Source: JBHHZM01 sp046758065 (GTDB lineage Bacteria > Pseudomonadota > Alphaproteobacteria > JAAXGF01). Taken from it: DNA of 50,716 nt. A program made the position numbers and the translations under genes. Where the stretch lies: positions 1-50,716 of the forward strand of contig JBHHZM010000003.1 in assembly GCA_046758065.1 (NCBI GenBank), in the 5' to 3' direction. Numbering within the stretch: position 1 is the stretch's first letter; each line of letters begins with the position of its first letter. Under the pieces are notes generated by a model. It saw nothing but the letters and a program-made list of their open reading frames with translations, had not been told where the DNA came from and made no database searches. This document shows, one piece after another, positions 16,922 to 24,928 of this stretch.

Positions 16922-18194
16922 GAGCGCGACAGTCGAACGGATCCGGGACGGCATCGGACGCCGCAAACGCGCCGAACGGCGCTTTCGCGCGTACGGGATC
17001 GCCGCCGTGACGCTGGCGCTGGTGTTTCTCGGCGCCATGCTCGTCACCATCGTCTCGCGGGGGCTGGACGCGTTCGAACGGACCGAGATCGCCCTCGACG
17101 TCACGCTCGATTCACAAACGATCGACCCCGACGGCGCGGGTGCGCCGGCCGACCTGATGCGCGCCGATTACCAAGGGCTGATCAAGCGGGCGCTCCGCGC
17201 GGCCTTTCCCGAAGCCAGGTCGCGGCGCGAGAAACGCGAGCTCTATGCGCTCGTCAGCGTCGGCGCCGCCTTCGACCTGCGCGACGCCGTCCGGACCGAC
17301 CCCGGCCTGGTCGGACGCACCCTGACCGTATGGCTGCCCGCTTCCGACGATATCGACATGGCGGTCAAGGGCGAAGCGTCCCGCGACACGCCGCCCGAGC
17401 AGAGGCGTTTGAGCGATCGTCAGCTCGCCTGGCTCGCGACTCTGGAGGCGGAGGGGCGCGTCGAGCGGCGTTTCAACACGCGCTTCTTCACCGCGGCCGA
17501 TTCGCGCGAACCGGAACTCGCCGGCATTCTAGGCGCGGCGACCGGCTCGCTGCTCATGCTCGCGGTCTGCCTGGGGCTGTCGTTCCCGCTGGGCGTCCTG
17601 ACGGCGGTCTACCTTCAGGAGTTCGCGCCACGCAACCGCCTGACCGATCTGATCGAAGTCAACGTCAACAACCTCGCCGCCGTGCCGTCGATCGTTTTCG
17701 GGCTGCTCGGACTCGCCGTCTTTCTCGGCGAATTCGGCCTGCCGCGCTCGGCGCCGCTGGTCGGCGGCATGGTGCTCGCGCTGATGACGCTGCCGACCAT
17801 CATCATCGCCGGGCGCGCCGCGCTCGAAGCGGTGCCGGGGAGCATCCGCGAGGCGGCGCTTGCGCTCGGGGCGAGCCCGGTGCAGGCGGTGTTCCATCAC
17901 GTGCTGCCGAGCGCCATGCCGGGAATGCTGACCGGGACGATCATCGGCATGGCGCAGGCGCTCGGCGAGACGGCGCCACTTCTCATGATCGGCATGGTCG
18001 CGTTCATCACCGACGTGCCGGGCGGGTTTCTCGAACCGGCCACCGCCCTTCCGGTCCAGATTTACCTGTGGGCCGACAGCCCCGAGCGCGCGTTCGGCGA
18101 AAAGACGGCGGCGGCGATCATGGTGCTGCTTGCGTTCCTGATCGCGATGAACCTGGTCGCGATCGTCCTGCGCAGGCGATTCGAACGGTGTTGA
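16914..18194 (+). CDS. pstA: Phosphate ABC transporter permease PstA with long N-terminal region
   Basis: Second Pst permease, 426 residues, much longer than the roughly 300 of E. coli PstA. Residues about 55-205, between TM1 and the permease core, form an extra soluble region like the DUF3333 domain common in alphaproteobacterial PstA, ending in RRFNTRFFTAADSREPE. The permease core carries the EAALALGASPVQAVFHHVLP coupling loop. Its start overlaps the pstC stop by 8 bases. Confidence 0.93.
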   Translation: MTESATVERIRDGIGRRKRAERRFRAYGIAAVTLALVFLGAMLVTIVSRGLDAFERTEIALDVTLDSQTIDPDGAGAPADLMRADYQGLIKRALRAAFPEARSRREKRELYALVSVGAAFDLRDAVRTDPGLVGRTLTVWLPASDDIDMAVKGEASRDTPPEQRRLSDRQLAWLATLEAEGRVERRFNTRFFTAADSREPELAGILGAATGSLLMLAVCLGLSFPLGVLTAVYLQEFAPRNRLTDLIEVNVNNLAAVPSIVFGLLGLAVFLGEFGLPRSAPLVGGMVLALMTLPTIIIAGRAALEAVPGSIREAALALGASPVQAVFHHVLPSAMPGMLTGTIIGMAQALGETAPLLMIGMVAFITDVPGGFLEPATALPVQIYLWADSPERAFGEKTAAAIMVLLAFLIAMNLVAIVLRRRFERC

Positions 18195-18208
18195 CGGGGA
18201 GGGGTCGC

Positions 18209-19054
18209 ATGGCATTGGCCTACGCGGGAATCGTCGATCAGACGGCAACGGCGGCGCTGGCGCAACGGGATGCGGAAGACCGGCAGGCGACGGCCGAAAC
18301 GCCGAAGATGTCGGTGCGCAACCTCAACGTCTTCTACGGCGGGACGCAGGCACTGCACGACGTCGATTTCGACATCTTCGCCAACCGCGTGACCGCGATG
18401 ATCGGGCCTTCGGGCTGCGGCAAGTCGACCTTCCTGCGCTGCCTCAACCGTCTGAACGACATTATCGACGGTTGCCGCGTCGAAGGTGCGATCACGCTCG
18501 ACGGCGAGAACATCGCCGCCCGCGGGGTCGACGTGGTGATGTTGCGCGCGCGGGTGGGCATGGTGTTCCAGAAACCGAACCCCTTTCCCAAATCGATCTA
18601 TGACAACGTCGCCTACGGGCCGCGCATTCACGGTCTCGCCGGGGAGCGCGACGAGCTCGACGAAATCGTTCTCACCAGCCTCGACCGCGCGGGTTTGCTG
18701 GCCGAGGTCCGCGACCGGCTGGGCGCGCCCGCCACGGGTCTGTCGGGCGGGCAGCAACAGCGACTTTGCATCGCGCGCGCGATCGCGGTCGCGCCCGACG
18801 TCATCCTGATGGACGAGCCGTGTTCGTCCCTCGACCCGATCGCGACCGCGAAGATCGAGGAACTGATTGACGAACTCAAGGAAAACTACACCATCGTGGT
18901 GGTCACCCACTCGATGCAGCAGGCCGCGCGCATGTCGCAGAAGACCGCTTTCTTTCATCTCGGCGAACTCGTCGAACACGGCGACACCGAACAGATTTTC
19001 ACCGCGCCGCGTGACGAGCGCACCCGCGCCTACGTCACCGGACGCATCGGCTGA
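18209..19054 (+). CDS. pstB: Phosphate ABC transporter ATP-binding protein PstB
   Basis: ATPase of the Pst importer, 281 residues. Walker A is GPSGCGKST at 66-74. The Q-loop is in VFQKPNPFPKSIYDNV, the ABC signature is LSGGQQQRLCIARA, and Walker B is VILMDEPCSSLD. The H-loop is in VVTHSMQQA. ATG at 18209 has GGGGAGGGG just upstream. The first 33 residues are a variable extension, and the conserved part begins at MSVRNLNVFYG, where a second in-frame ATG lies. Confidence 0.96.
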   Translation: MALAYAGIVDQTATAALAQRDAEDRQATAETPKMSVRNLNVFYGGTQALHDVDFDIFANRVTAMIGPSGCGKSTFLRCLNRLNDIIDGCRVEGAITLDGENIAARGVDVVMLRARVGMVFQKPNPFPKSIYDNVAYGPRIHGLAGERDELDEIVLTSLDRAGLLAEVRDRLGAPATGLSGGQQQRLCIARAIAVAPDVILMDEPCSSLDPIATAKIEELIDELKENYTIVVVTHSMQQAARMSQKTAFFHLGELVEHGDTEQIFTAPRDERTRAYVTGRIG

Positions 19055-19064
19055 GGACAGGCGC

Positions 19065-19808
19065 ATGGAATCGGAGCACATCGTCAAGGCCTACGACGAG
19101 CAACTGGCGCAGCTCGACCGTCTCATCGCCGAGATGGGCGGTCTCGCCGAGACCCAGCTTGCCGACGCCATCGCGGCGCTCGTCCGCCGCGACGTCGAGC
19201 TCGCACAACGGGTGGCCGAGCACGACGCGCGGATCGACGCGCTCGAAGCCGAGGTCGACGGCCTCACCATGCGCATCCTCGCGCTTCGCCAGCCGATGGC
19301 CGAGGATCTGCGCACGGTGATCGCGGCGCTCAAGACGGCGAGCGATCTCGAACGCATCGGCGATTACGCGCGCAACATGGCCAACCGCACGGTCGCGCTC
19401 ACCCGGATGCAACCCATCGGCAGCGCGCCGCACACCGTCGCGCGCATGGGCACGCTGGTGCAGGGCATGATCAAGAACGTCCTCGACGCCTATATCGCCC
19501 GCGATGCGGCCCGCGCCGACGACGTGCGCCTGCGGGATCGCGAGGTCGACCAGCTTCACACCAGCTTGTTCCGCGAACTCCTCACCTACATGCTGGAGGA
19601 TCCGCGCAACATCACCACCTGTACCCATCTCCTGTTCATCGCCAAGAACGTCGAGCGGATCGGCGATCACGTCACCAATATCGCGGAGCATGTACACATG
19701 ATGGTGCTGGGCGAGACGCCCGAGCCGGGCCGGCCCAAGGGCGACCGGTCGAGCTTCACGGTCCTGGAGACCCCGCCGCGCCGCGAGCCCGGGGCGACGG
19801 ACGGATGA
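19065..19808 (+). CDS. phoU: Phosphate signalling protein PhoU
   Basis: A 247-residue PhoU with two three-helix-bundle repeats. Each has the metal-binding E/D-x-x-x-D type signature: DLERIGDYARNMANR in the first and NVERIGDHVTNIAEH in the second. It links the Pst transporter to PhoR and keeps the regulon off when phosphate is plentiful. ATG at 19065 follows pstB by 10 bases with GAGGACAGG upstream. The stop overlaps the phoB start by 4 bases (ATGA). Confidence 0.95.
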   Translation: MESEHIVKAYDEQLAQLDRLIAEMGGLAETQLADAIAALVRRDVELAQRVAEHDARIDALEAEVDGLTMRILALRQPMAEDLRTVIAALKTASDLERIGDYARNMANRTVALTRMQPIGSAPHTVARMGTLVQGMIKNVLDAYIARDAARADDVRLRDREVDQLHTSLFRELLTYMLEDPRNITTCTHLLFIAKNVERIGDHVTNIAEHVHMMVLGETPEPGRPKGDRSSFTVLETPPRREPGATDG

Positions 19809-20488
19809 GCGCCCTCGTCCTCATCGTCGAGGACGAGCCCGCGCAGGCCGAGATGCTGCGCTATAATCTCGAGTGCGAGGGATACCGGACGATCACCGCC
19901 GCCGACGGCGAGGAAGCGCTTCTTCTGGTCGAGGAACGGGACCCCGATCTCGTCATCCTGGACTGGATGCTGCCGCTGGTTTCCGGGATCGAGGTATGCC
20001 GACGGATACGCGCGCGGAAGGGCGGCGGCGGGCTGCCGATCATCATGGTCACGGCGCGTGGCGAGGAGGCCGACCGGGTTCACGGCTTCGACACCGGCGC
20101 CGACGACTACATGGTCAAGCCGTTTTCGCCGGGCGAAATGGTGGCACGCGTGCGCGCCGTGCTGCGCCGCAGTGCGCCCGGCGCCGGAGAGGAGACGATC
20201 GCGTGCGGCGGTGTGGTCGTGAATACCGGCACGCACCGGGTCGCGCGCGACGGTCGGCCGCTTCGTCTCAGCCCCACCGAATACCGCCTGTTGTGCGCCC
20301 TGATCGAGCGGCCGGACCATGTGTTTTCGCGCGAGACCCTGCTCGACCGGGTGTGGGGGCGGGATGCCGATCTCGAGATGCGCACCGTCGACGTCCATAT
20401 CGGGCGACTGCGCAAGGCGCTCAACGCGGCGGGCGAGCGCGACCTCATCCGCACCGTGCGCGGCGCCGGCTACGCCATCGAGCGTTGA
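19805..20488 (+). CDS. phoB: Phosphate-regulon response regulator PhoB
   Basis: A 227-residue OmpR/PhoB-class regulator. The receiver domain (1-120) has the acidic pocket VEDEP, phospho-acceptor Asp53 in LVILDWMLPL, and the switch Lys in DDYMVKPFSP. The winged-helix domain (about 130-227) has RLSPTEYRLLCALIE and the C-terminal TVDVHIGRLRKAL plus RGAGYAIE. It should bind the Pho box at 14804-14832, giving an autoregulatory loop. Confidence 0.95.
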   Translation: MSALVLIVEDEPAQAEMLRYNLECEGYRTITAADGEEALLLVEERDPDLVILDWMLPLVSGIEVCRRIRARKGGGGLPIIMVTARGEEADRVHGFDTGADDYMVKPFSPGEMVARVRAVLRRSAPGAGEETIACGGVVVNTGTHRVARDGRPLRLSPTEYRLLCALIERPDHVFSRETLLDRVWGRDADLEMRTVDVHIGRLRKALNAAGERDLIRTVRGAGYAIER

Positions 20489-20504
20489 GCGTCCGCAAAG
20501 AGAA

Positions 20505-20526
20505 GGCCCCGCGCGGAGGCGAGGCC
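20505..20526 (-). terminator. Possible terminator hairpin of the small secreted-protein gene
   Basis: On the minus strand a GC-rich imperfect hairpin (arms GGCC-CGC and GCG-GGCC) is followed by TTCTCTTT, about 45 bases past the stop of the gene at 20570-20902. On the plus strand no T-run follows, so it is not a convincing terminator for phoB. Confidence 0.35.
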
Positions 20527-20569
20527 GAAGTCGATGGTCGGAGGGGGAAGAAAGGGAGGATCGAGGCGG

Positions 20570-20902
20570 TCAACGGCCGCCGAACTGCGGATTGCCCGGC
20601 GCCTGCCACCACCACTGGCGCGACGTGTTGTCGCCTGCATCCAAGCGAAGAAACAAGGTGGTCGCGTCGGTCATGACGTTCTCGGCCGCCGCTTGTTGAT
20701 CGCCCGCATTGCTGGTGTCGCGCGTCGCGGGCGTGCCATAGGTGCGTTCGGCGCGGTACAGCGGGCCGTTGGCGTCGTACTCGGTAAAATCGCCCGCGAA
20801 GGCCGCCACGCTGAACAACAACACCGTGGCGAGCGCCGTTCCTCCGGCGACGCGGGCGATCGCGCCGGCACGGCGACGACTGTCGATTGCGTTGGTTTGC
20901 AT
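20570..20902 (-). CDS. Small secreted protein, unrecognised
   Basis: A 110-residue protein I do not recognise. The start at 20902 is set by an excellent ribosome-binding site (GAAGGAGCGG). Residues 1-37 form a signal peptide: a basic stretch with RRR, then GTALATVLLFSVAAFAG. The mature part of about 73 residues is polar, has no cysteine and ends in QWWWQAPGNPQFGGR. It lies convergent to phoB and has a possible terminator, so it is a monocistronic unit. Export to the periplasm or outside is the only inference. Confidence 0.6.
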   Translation of the reverse strand: MQTNAIDSRRRAGAIARVAGGTALATVLLFSVAAFAGDFTEYDANGPLYRAERTYGTPATRDTSNAGDQQAAAENVMTDATTLFLRLDAGDNTSRQWWWQAPGNPQFGGR

Positions 20903-21110
20903 ATTCCGCTCCTTCGAAGCTTGTCTGGAAGGGGATATAGCGCGCGTGGTCGGGGCAGGAATGCACGCCTCCATCACAACTGTTCAAAGAGCCGTGTACG
21001 GGCGTGTATCGCCGGCGGGTTCGCATCGCCGCCCGCCGGATCGGGCCGAGGCCGTGCGCCATGCGTCGTTACGGGCCGGCGATCCACTCGGAAACCGGGC
21101 GGATTCGCGT

Positions 21111-21116
21111 TATAAT
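21111..21116 (+). promoter_or_regulatory. Consensus -10 element (TATAAT)
   Basis: A perfect TATAAT about 45 bases before the ATG at 21162, in a GC-rich context where it is unlikely by chance. The -35 region is poor (TCGGAA-like at 17-base spacing). Confidence 0.4.
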
Positions 21117-21161
21117 CGGCGCGGCCGGACCGGCGGCCGGATGCTCAGGGGGATCCACGCC

Positions 21162-21551
21162 ATGAATGCCGTGAAACATTTGCCCGTCGTTTTCCTGATC
21201 GCGGCGCTGGTCGCCCTATCGACGGCGGCGATGGCCCAGGGGCTGTCGCCCGACAAGTTGCCGCGTTTCGAGAAGGCCGCCCAGCGCTGCGGCGTCTTCG
21301 CCGGGGCGTATTACCGCTGCGTCGATCGCGCGCCGTCGAAGATCGATCTCGCCAAGGCCGGGGTGTTGCGCTGGATGCGCGATTACGGTGCCGACGAGCT
21401 GCAGATTCTCGAACTCGGCATGCGGTTCGATCTCGGCGAGAGGCGCATGCAGAGCGTCGGCTGTGGCGAGGTGAGTCCCGAACAGAAGGCGCAGGCCGAA
21501 CGAACGCTCGCCGCCTGCCTGGCCGGCGACGGCTCGCTCGTCGGGAACTGA
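21162..21551 (+). CDS. Small exported protein with four cysteines, unrecognised
   Basis: A 129-residue protein with a signal peptide (residues 1-26, hydrophobic VVFLIAALVALSTAAMAQ). The mature region has four cysteines (in QRCGVF, YRCVDR, VGCGEV and AACLAG), suggesting two disulfides in the periplasm. ATG at 21162 has AGGGGGATC upstream; an in-frame ATG at 21141 is possible but gives a poorer signal. No domain recognised. Confidence 0.6.
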   Translation: MNAVKHLPVVFLIAALVALSTAAMAQGLSPDKLPRFEKAAQRCGVFAGAYYRCVDRAPSKIDLAKAGVLRWMRDYGADELQILELGMRFDLGERRMQSVGCGEVSPEQKAQAERTLAACLAGDGSLVGN

Positions 21552-21591
21552 GCGCCGCGCCGCACCGCTGGGTCATCGTCCCGCGACGGGC

Positions 21592-21618
21592 AAAAATCGC
21601 CCCGCGCGCGGCGGGGCG
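21592..21618 (-). terminator. Rho-independent terminator (minus strand)
   Basis: On the minus strand a perfect 8-base stem CGCCCCGC/GCGGGGCG with a 5-base loop is followed by ATTTTTG. It lies about 120 bases downstream of the hydrolase gene stop at 21741 and is the strongest intrinsic terminator I see in the window. Confidence 0.75.
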
Positions 21619-21740
21619 GAGTGTTCCTGTGTAGAGAGTTCAGACTACATTGGGGGCGTTAAGGATCGCTTCAGCCGGGTTAACGGATCGTAAACGCGCG
21701 CGAAGAAAAAGCGGGTGCCCGGGGAGCGCGCGGATCGTCT

Positions 21741-22595
21741 TCACCCGAGTGACATCTGCGCGCGCAGCGCCCGGCACAGTTCGCTCTCCGCGTCGGCCTG
21801 GTCGTAAAGAATCGTGAAATGGTTACGGTCCGCGACCGTCACAAGCTCGCAGGCGACGCCCGCTTCGACGAGACGGTCGCGCATGTCGGTCGTCTGCTTG
21901 ATCCACAACGGAGGTTCGTCGCCGCCGACCGCGAGCAACAGACGCGCATCGGTCCGCGGCGGCGCGAGCGTCGGGCTGTTGCGCCGCGCCATCTCCGCAT
22001 CCAGCCGCACGTCGGCGTTGACCGAGATGCGCAGCAGCGGGGCGAGATCGTAGACGCCGCTGACGCCGACAACGCCCTTGACGGTATCGGCGGGAAGACC
22101 TTCGGCGGCCCAGTCGTGGGCGAGTGCCATCAGCGCGAGATGGGCGCCCGCCGAATGGCCCGAAACGAACAGGCGTTCCCCGTCGCCGCCGAGTTCTGCG
22201 GCGTGGCGATGAACCCAGGCGATGCCGTCGTTGATCTGGCACACGATGGCATCGAGGGTGACCGCGGGGCAGAGATCGTAATTGAGCAACACCGTCGTGG
22301 CGCCGGCGCCGACCAGCGGCTCGGCGACGAAGCTGAAGTCGCTCTTGTCGAGGCTACGCCAGTAGCCGCCGTGCAGAAAAACGTGGATCGGCGGGTGCGG
22401 ACCGGGGGCGGTAAAGACGTCGAGGGTTTGCAGCGGCGACGGGCCGTAGGCGATGTCGTAACGGCCGGCGAGGCGCTCGCGCGCCGCACGACTGCGCGCC
22501 GCGTATGCGGCGAGATGGCGCTCCGCATCGGCCACCGCGACGCGCGGGTTGAGTTGCGCCTCGAGTTCCCCGGCGCTCAAATTCGCGAGGTCCAT
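21741..22595 (-). CDS. Alpha/beta hydrolase, kynurenine formamidase-like
   Basis: A 284-residue alpha/beta hydrolase of the arylformamidase/esterase type. The oxyanion motif HGGYW is at 75-79, the nucleophile Ser148 sits in VSGHSAGAH, and the likely catalytic His is in ADRNHFTIL near the C-terminus. HGGxW with GHSAGAH is typical of N-formylkynurenine formamidases, but no other tryptophan-catabolism gene is nearby, so the substrate is open. I start at ATG 22595 (MDLANLSAGELEAQ); an in-frame ATG 32 codons upstream adds nonhomologous sequence. Confidence 0.82.
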   Translation of the reverse strand: MDLANLSAGELEAQLNPRVAVADAERHLAAYAARSRAARERLAGRYDIAYGPSPLQTLDVFTAPGPHPPIHVFLHGGYWRSLDKSDFSFVAEPLVGAGATTVLLNYDLCPAVTLDAIVCQINDGIAWVHRHAAELGGDGERLFVSGHSAGAHLALMALAHDWAAEGLPADTVKGVVGVSGVYDLAPLLRISVNADVRLDAEMARRNSPTLAPPRTDARLLLAVGGDEPPLWIKQTTDMRDRLVEAGVACELVTVADRNHFTILYDQADAESELCRALRAQMSLG

Positions 22596-22776
22596 CCGCG
22601 TTTCCCGAAAAGCTCCGTTCCTACTCCCGGAGATAAACCCGAATTTCTCACCAAAGTCACGAGCGGCGTCGCGTACGCGCGGCGCGACCACGGTGCGGCA
22701 CCCGGCTCATTGACATGTGTCAACCGCCCCGTCCTCGGGTACACTCGGACGGCAGGGTCGGGACGGGAGGTAGACA

Positions 22777-23313
22777 GTGGCGCGGATACTCGGCTCGGTG
22801 GCGCTCGTCGCCGCGGCGTGGGGGCTCGACGGGCGGCTGGCACGGGCGCGGCGCATCGGGAGCGGCTACGGCGAATGCCTGGCGTGCACGGTCGGGATCA
22901 GCCGTCGCGGCAAGACCCTCGCCGGCAAGGCCCTGACCCCGGAGCGCCGGATCGTCATCAACTCGGCGTTGTTGATCGCGGGGCGCGAAGCCGACCGCGA
23001 CGCCACGTTTCTCCACGAATGCGCGCACGTCATCGCCGACATCCGCTACCGGGCGTTCTGCCGGCACGACTGGCGCTGGCGCCGCGTCATGGCGCTGTTG
23101 GGCGAGCCCGCCCGGGCGCACCACGATATCGCGTGCCTGTCGCCCCGGGCGCACGCCGTCGTCACCTGGGTCTGCGCCCACTGCGGCGAGGAGTTTCATT
23201 ACGTTCGCGCGCCGCGACGGCGGATCGAGGATTGCTGTTGCCGCGCCTGCGGACCGCGCCTCGGGCGGCTCTATGTCAAGGAAGACCGTCCGGTTCCGCG
23301 CGCCGCCGATTGA
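22777..23313 (+). CDS. SprT-like zinc-dependent protein
   Basis: A 178-residue SprT-like protein. The metalloprotease-type motif HECAH at 80-84, plus His97, gives the HExxH...H arrangement. It is followed by a zinc ribbon with CAHCGEEF and CCCRACG (about 133-159). Family members include bacterial SprT and the protease domain of Spartan, but bacterial functions are poorly known. The GTG start at 22777 is supported by GGGAGG 6 bases upstream. It is divergent from the hydrolase gene. Confidence 0.75.
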   Translation: MARILGSVALVAAAWGLDGRLARARRIGSGYGECLACTVGISRRGKTLAGKALTPERRIVINSALLIAGREADRDATFLHECAHVIADIRYRAFCRHDWRWRRVMALLGEPARAHHDIACLSPRAHAVVTWVCAHCGEEFHYVRAPRRRIEDCCCRACGPRLGRLYVKEDRPVPRAAD

Positions 23314-23334
23314 CCCACGGCGAACGGCGCGCCG

Positions 23335-23967
23335 TCACCACCAGCGGCGGCGCTTGCGCGAGTGCATCAGGAGTTCCTGCAGCGCCAGCATGACGCGCTG
23401 ATGATGGTGCGCGTTATCACGGTCGCGCTCGGTCTCGGCGAGGTGGCGTTCGTTCTCGTAGTACTGGAAGAGATCGACCATCGCCATGAGCGCCCGGCGG
23501 AGCACGCGGTCGCGCTGTTCGAGCGCGGCGCCCATCTCGGCCAACTTGCCGCGCAGCGTACCCAATTCGTCCCGCAGCGTACCGATCTGCTGCTCCGAGG
23601 CAGCGGCGAGCATGGCAGCTGTCAACGCGCGCGCCTCTCGCTTGCGGCTGGGCGCCCCGGCCGGCTGCTTGTCGGCGAGCGCCTTGTCGATATCGCGCGC
23701 CGTCGCACCTTCGGCGTAGAGCTCGCGGATACGCGCGAGAACCGGCAGCGAATCGCCGGAAACCAGGGTCCTGCGTCCGGTGCGCCGGGTCCGCACCAGC
23801 GCCGCATGGCGGTCGAGATAGCGCCGCAGCCGCCGGTCGGGCACCTGCAACCGGGCGCCGACCTCGGAGACCGCGAGCCAGTCGCGCTCGCTGCGCGGTT
23901 TGTCGCTCTGCCCGTCGGCGGCGCCGGCGGACTCGAGCAGACGAAGTTTTCGGCTTGGCTCCCCCAT
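23335..23967 (-). CDS. MerR-like DNA-binding protein with coiled-coil tail
   Basis: A 210-residue protein. Residues about 25-100 form a MerR-type winged helix: WLAVSEVGARLQVPDRRLRRYLDRH, then a basic wing RTGRRTLVSGDSLPVL. Residues about 125-190 are predicted coiled coil rich in Leu, Glu and Arg. The C-terminus is very basic and aromatic (SRKRRRWW). It lacks an obvious effector-binding domain. ATG at 23967 has GGGAG upstream. It is divergent from the TIM-barrel operon at 24237, so it could control that operon or bind DNA more generally. Function unknown. Confidence 0.6.
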   Translation of the reverse strand: MGEPSRKLRLLESAGAADGQSDKPRSERDWLAVSEVGARLQVPDRRLRRYLDRHAALVRTRRTGRRTLVSGDSLPVLARIRELYAEGATARDIDKALADKQPAGAPSRKREARALTAAMLAAASEQQIGTLRDELGTLRGKLAEMGAALEQRDRVLRRALMAMVDLFQYYENERHLAETERDRDNAHHHQRVMLALQELLMHSRKRRRWW

Positions 23968-24236
23968 CACACACTCCCACGCCGGTTCCGGATCGAAAGA
24001 CCCGGCACCGAAGACACACTCCACCCTCCCCAATCATATTACAACTTAAGGGGTAACGGAAGTTATTAAATCACAATATGTTGTGGCTCGCACCCTATTT
24101 TACCGGAACACGCGGCGCGCGCAAACCGCCGCCCGGCCGCGCTCCAACATGGCCGGAATCACGGCAACGAGATATTTGTTGTAATTGCCAATTTTTTTGC
24201 AATAACTTCAACATTATCATTCCCCGAGGGAAGGTC
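23968..24236. promoter_or_regulatory. AT-rich divergent regulatory region
   Basis: This is the 269-base gap between the MerR-like gene and the TIM-barrel operon. It has two AT-rich pockets in an otherwise GC-rich genome (about 24030-24085 and 24165-24225). It contains two short inverted repeats: CACAA-TATG-TTGTG at 24072-24085 and ATTGC-N10-GCAAT at 24184-24203. The second lies 34 bases before the operon start and is a candidate operator for the DeoR protein encoded at the operon end. I could not assign a convincing -35/-10 pair. Confidence 0.45.
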
Positions 24237-24902
24237 GTGGACTTCATATTCATGCTTACGCGAGAGGACCGGACGATCGAAGATGGTCTGGAAGTCATTG
24301 AGGTAACGCAGAATACTGGAATTTCCCACATCGGATTCAAAGACCTGGGGGCCGACCGCGACATGCTTGCGCGGCTCAACGATTCGATCAAGGCCGCGGG
24401 CGGAACCTCATATATGGAAGTGGTAAGTGCCACATCGGATGCCTGCCTCGAATCGGCCCGCACGGCGGTCGAGATCGGCGTCGATCGCCTGCTCGGCGGC
24501 ACCAACGTAGAGGAGATGCTCGCCGTACTGCAGGGCACCGGCATCGCATACTTTCCCTTTCCCGGCCGCCCGCGGGGGCATCCCGCGCGGCTTTGTGGCG
24601 ACGCCGCCGAAATCGCCGCCGACTGCCGACGCAGCGAGTCGCTCGGCTGCGCCGGCGTCGATCTGCTCGCGTACCGCGCGGAAGACGCCGATCCGCTCGA
24701 ACTCGTGCGCGCCGCACGCGCCGCGCTCGCGGGCGAACTCATCGTCGCCGGCAGCATCGACACGTCGGCGCGCGTGCGGGCGCTGGCCGAAGCGGGGGTC
24801 GACGCCTTCACGATCGGCAGCGCGGCGTTCGACGGCTCGTTTTCGCCGCGCAAGGGCTCGCTCCGTTCGCGGCTGCGTGATATCCTCGCCGCCTGCGCCT
24901 GA
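24237..24902 (+). CDS. HisA/HisF-like TIM-barrel protein
   Basis: A 221-residue predicted phosphate-binding TIM barrel. The C-terminal half has the paired phosphate loops typical of the ribulose-phosphate-binding barrel group: LIVAGSIDTSARVRALAEAG (around 170) and DAFTIGSAAFDGSF. Earlier strands read GISHIGFKDLGAD, TSYMEVVSAT and GVDRLLGGTNVEEM. I cannot assign a substrate; an aldolase, epimerase or prenyl-glyceryl-phosphate-synthase-like activity are all conceivable. GTG at 24237 is chosen because GAGGG lies 6 bases upstream; an ATG at 24252 is an alternative. First gene of a four-gene operon. Confidence 0.7.
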   Translation: MDFIFMLTREDRTIEDGLEVIEVTQNTGISHIGFKDLGADRDMLARLNDSIKAAGGTSYMEVVSATSDACLESARTAVEIGVDRLLGGTNVEEMLAVLQGTGIAYFPFPGRPRGHPARLCGDAAEIAADCRRSESLGCAGVDLLAYRAEDADPLELVRAARAALAGELIVAGSIDTSARVRALAEAGVDAFTIGSAAFDGSFSPRKGSLRSRLRDILAACA

Positions 24903-24928
24903 ATTCCGCACCGCGAGGGAGAGCCGCC

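Noticed and set aside
21659..21694. Two TTAA-based CtrA-like sites between convergent genes
   Set aside because: They are imperfect and no gene start lies downstream on either strand.
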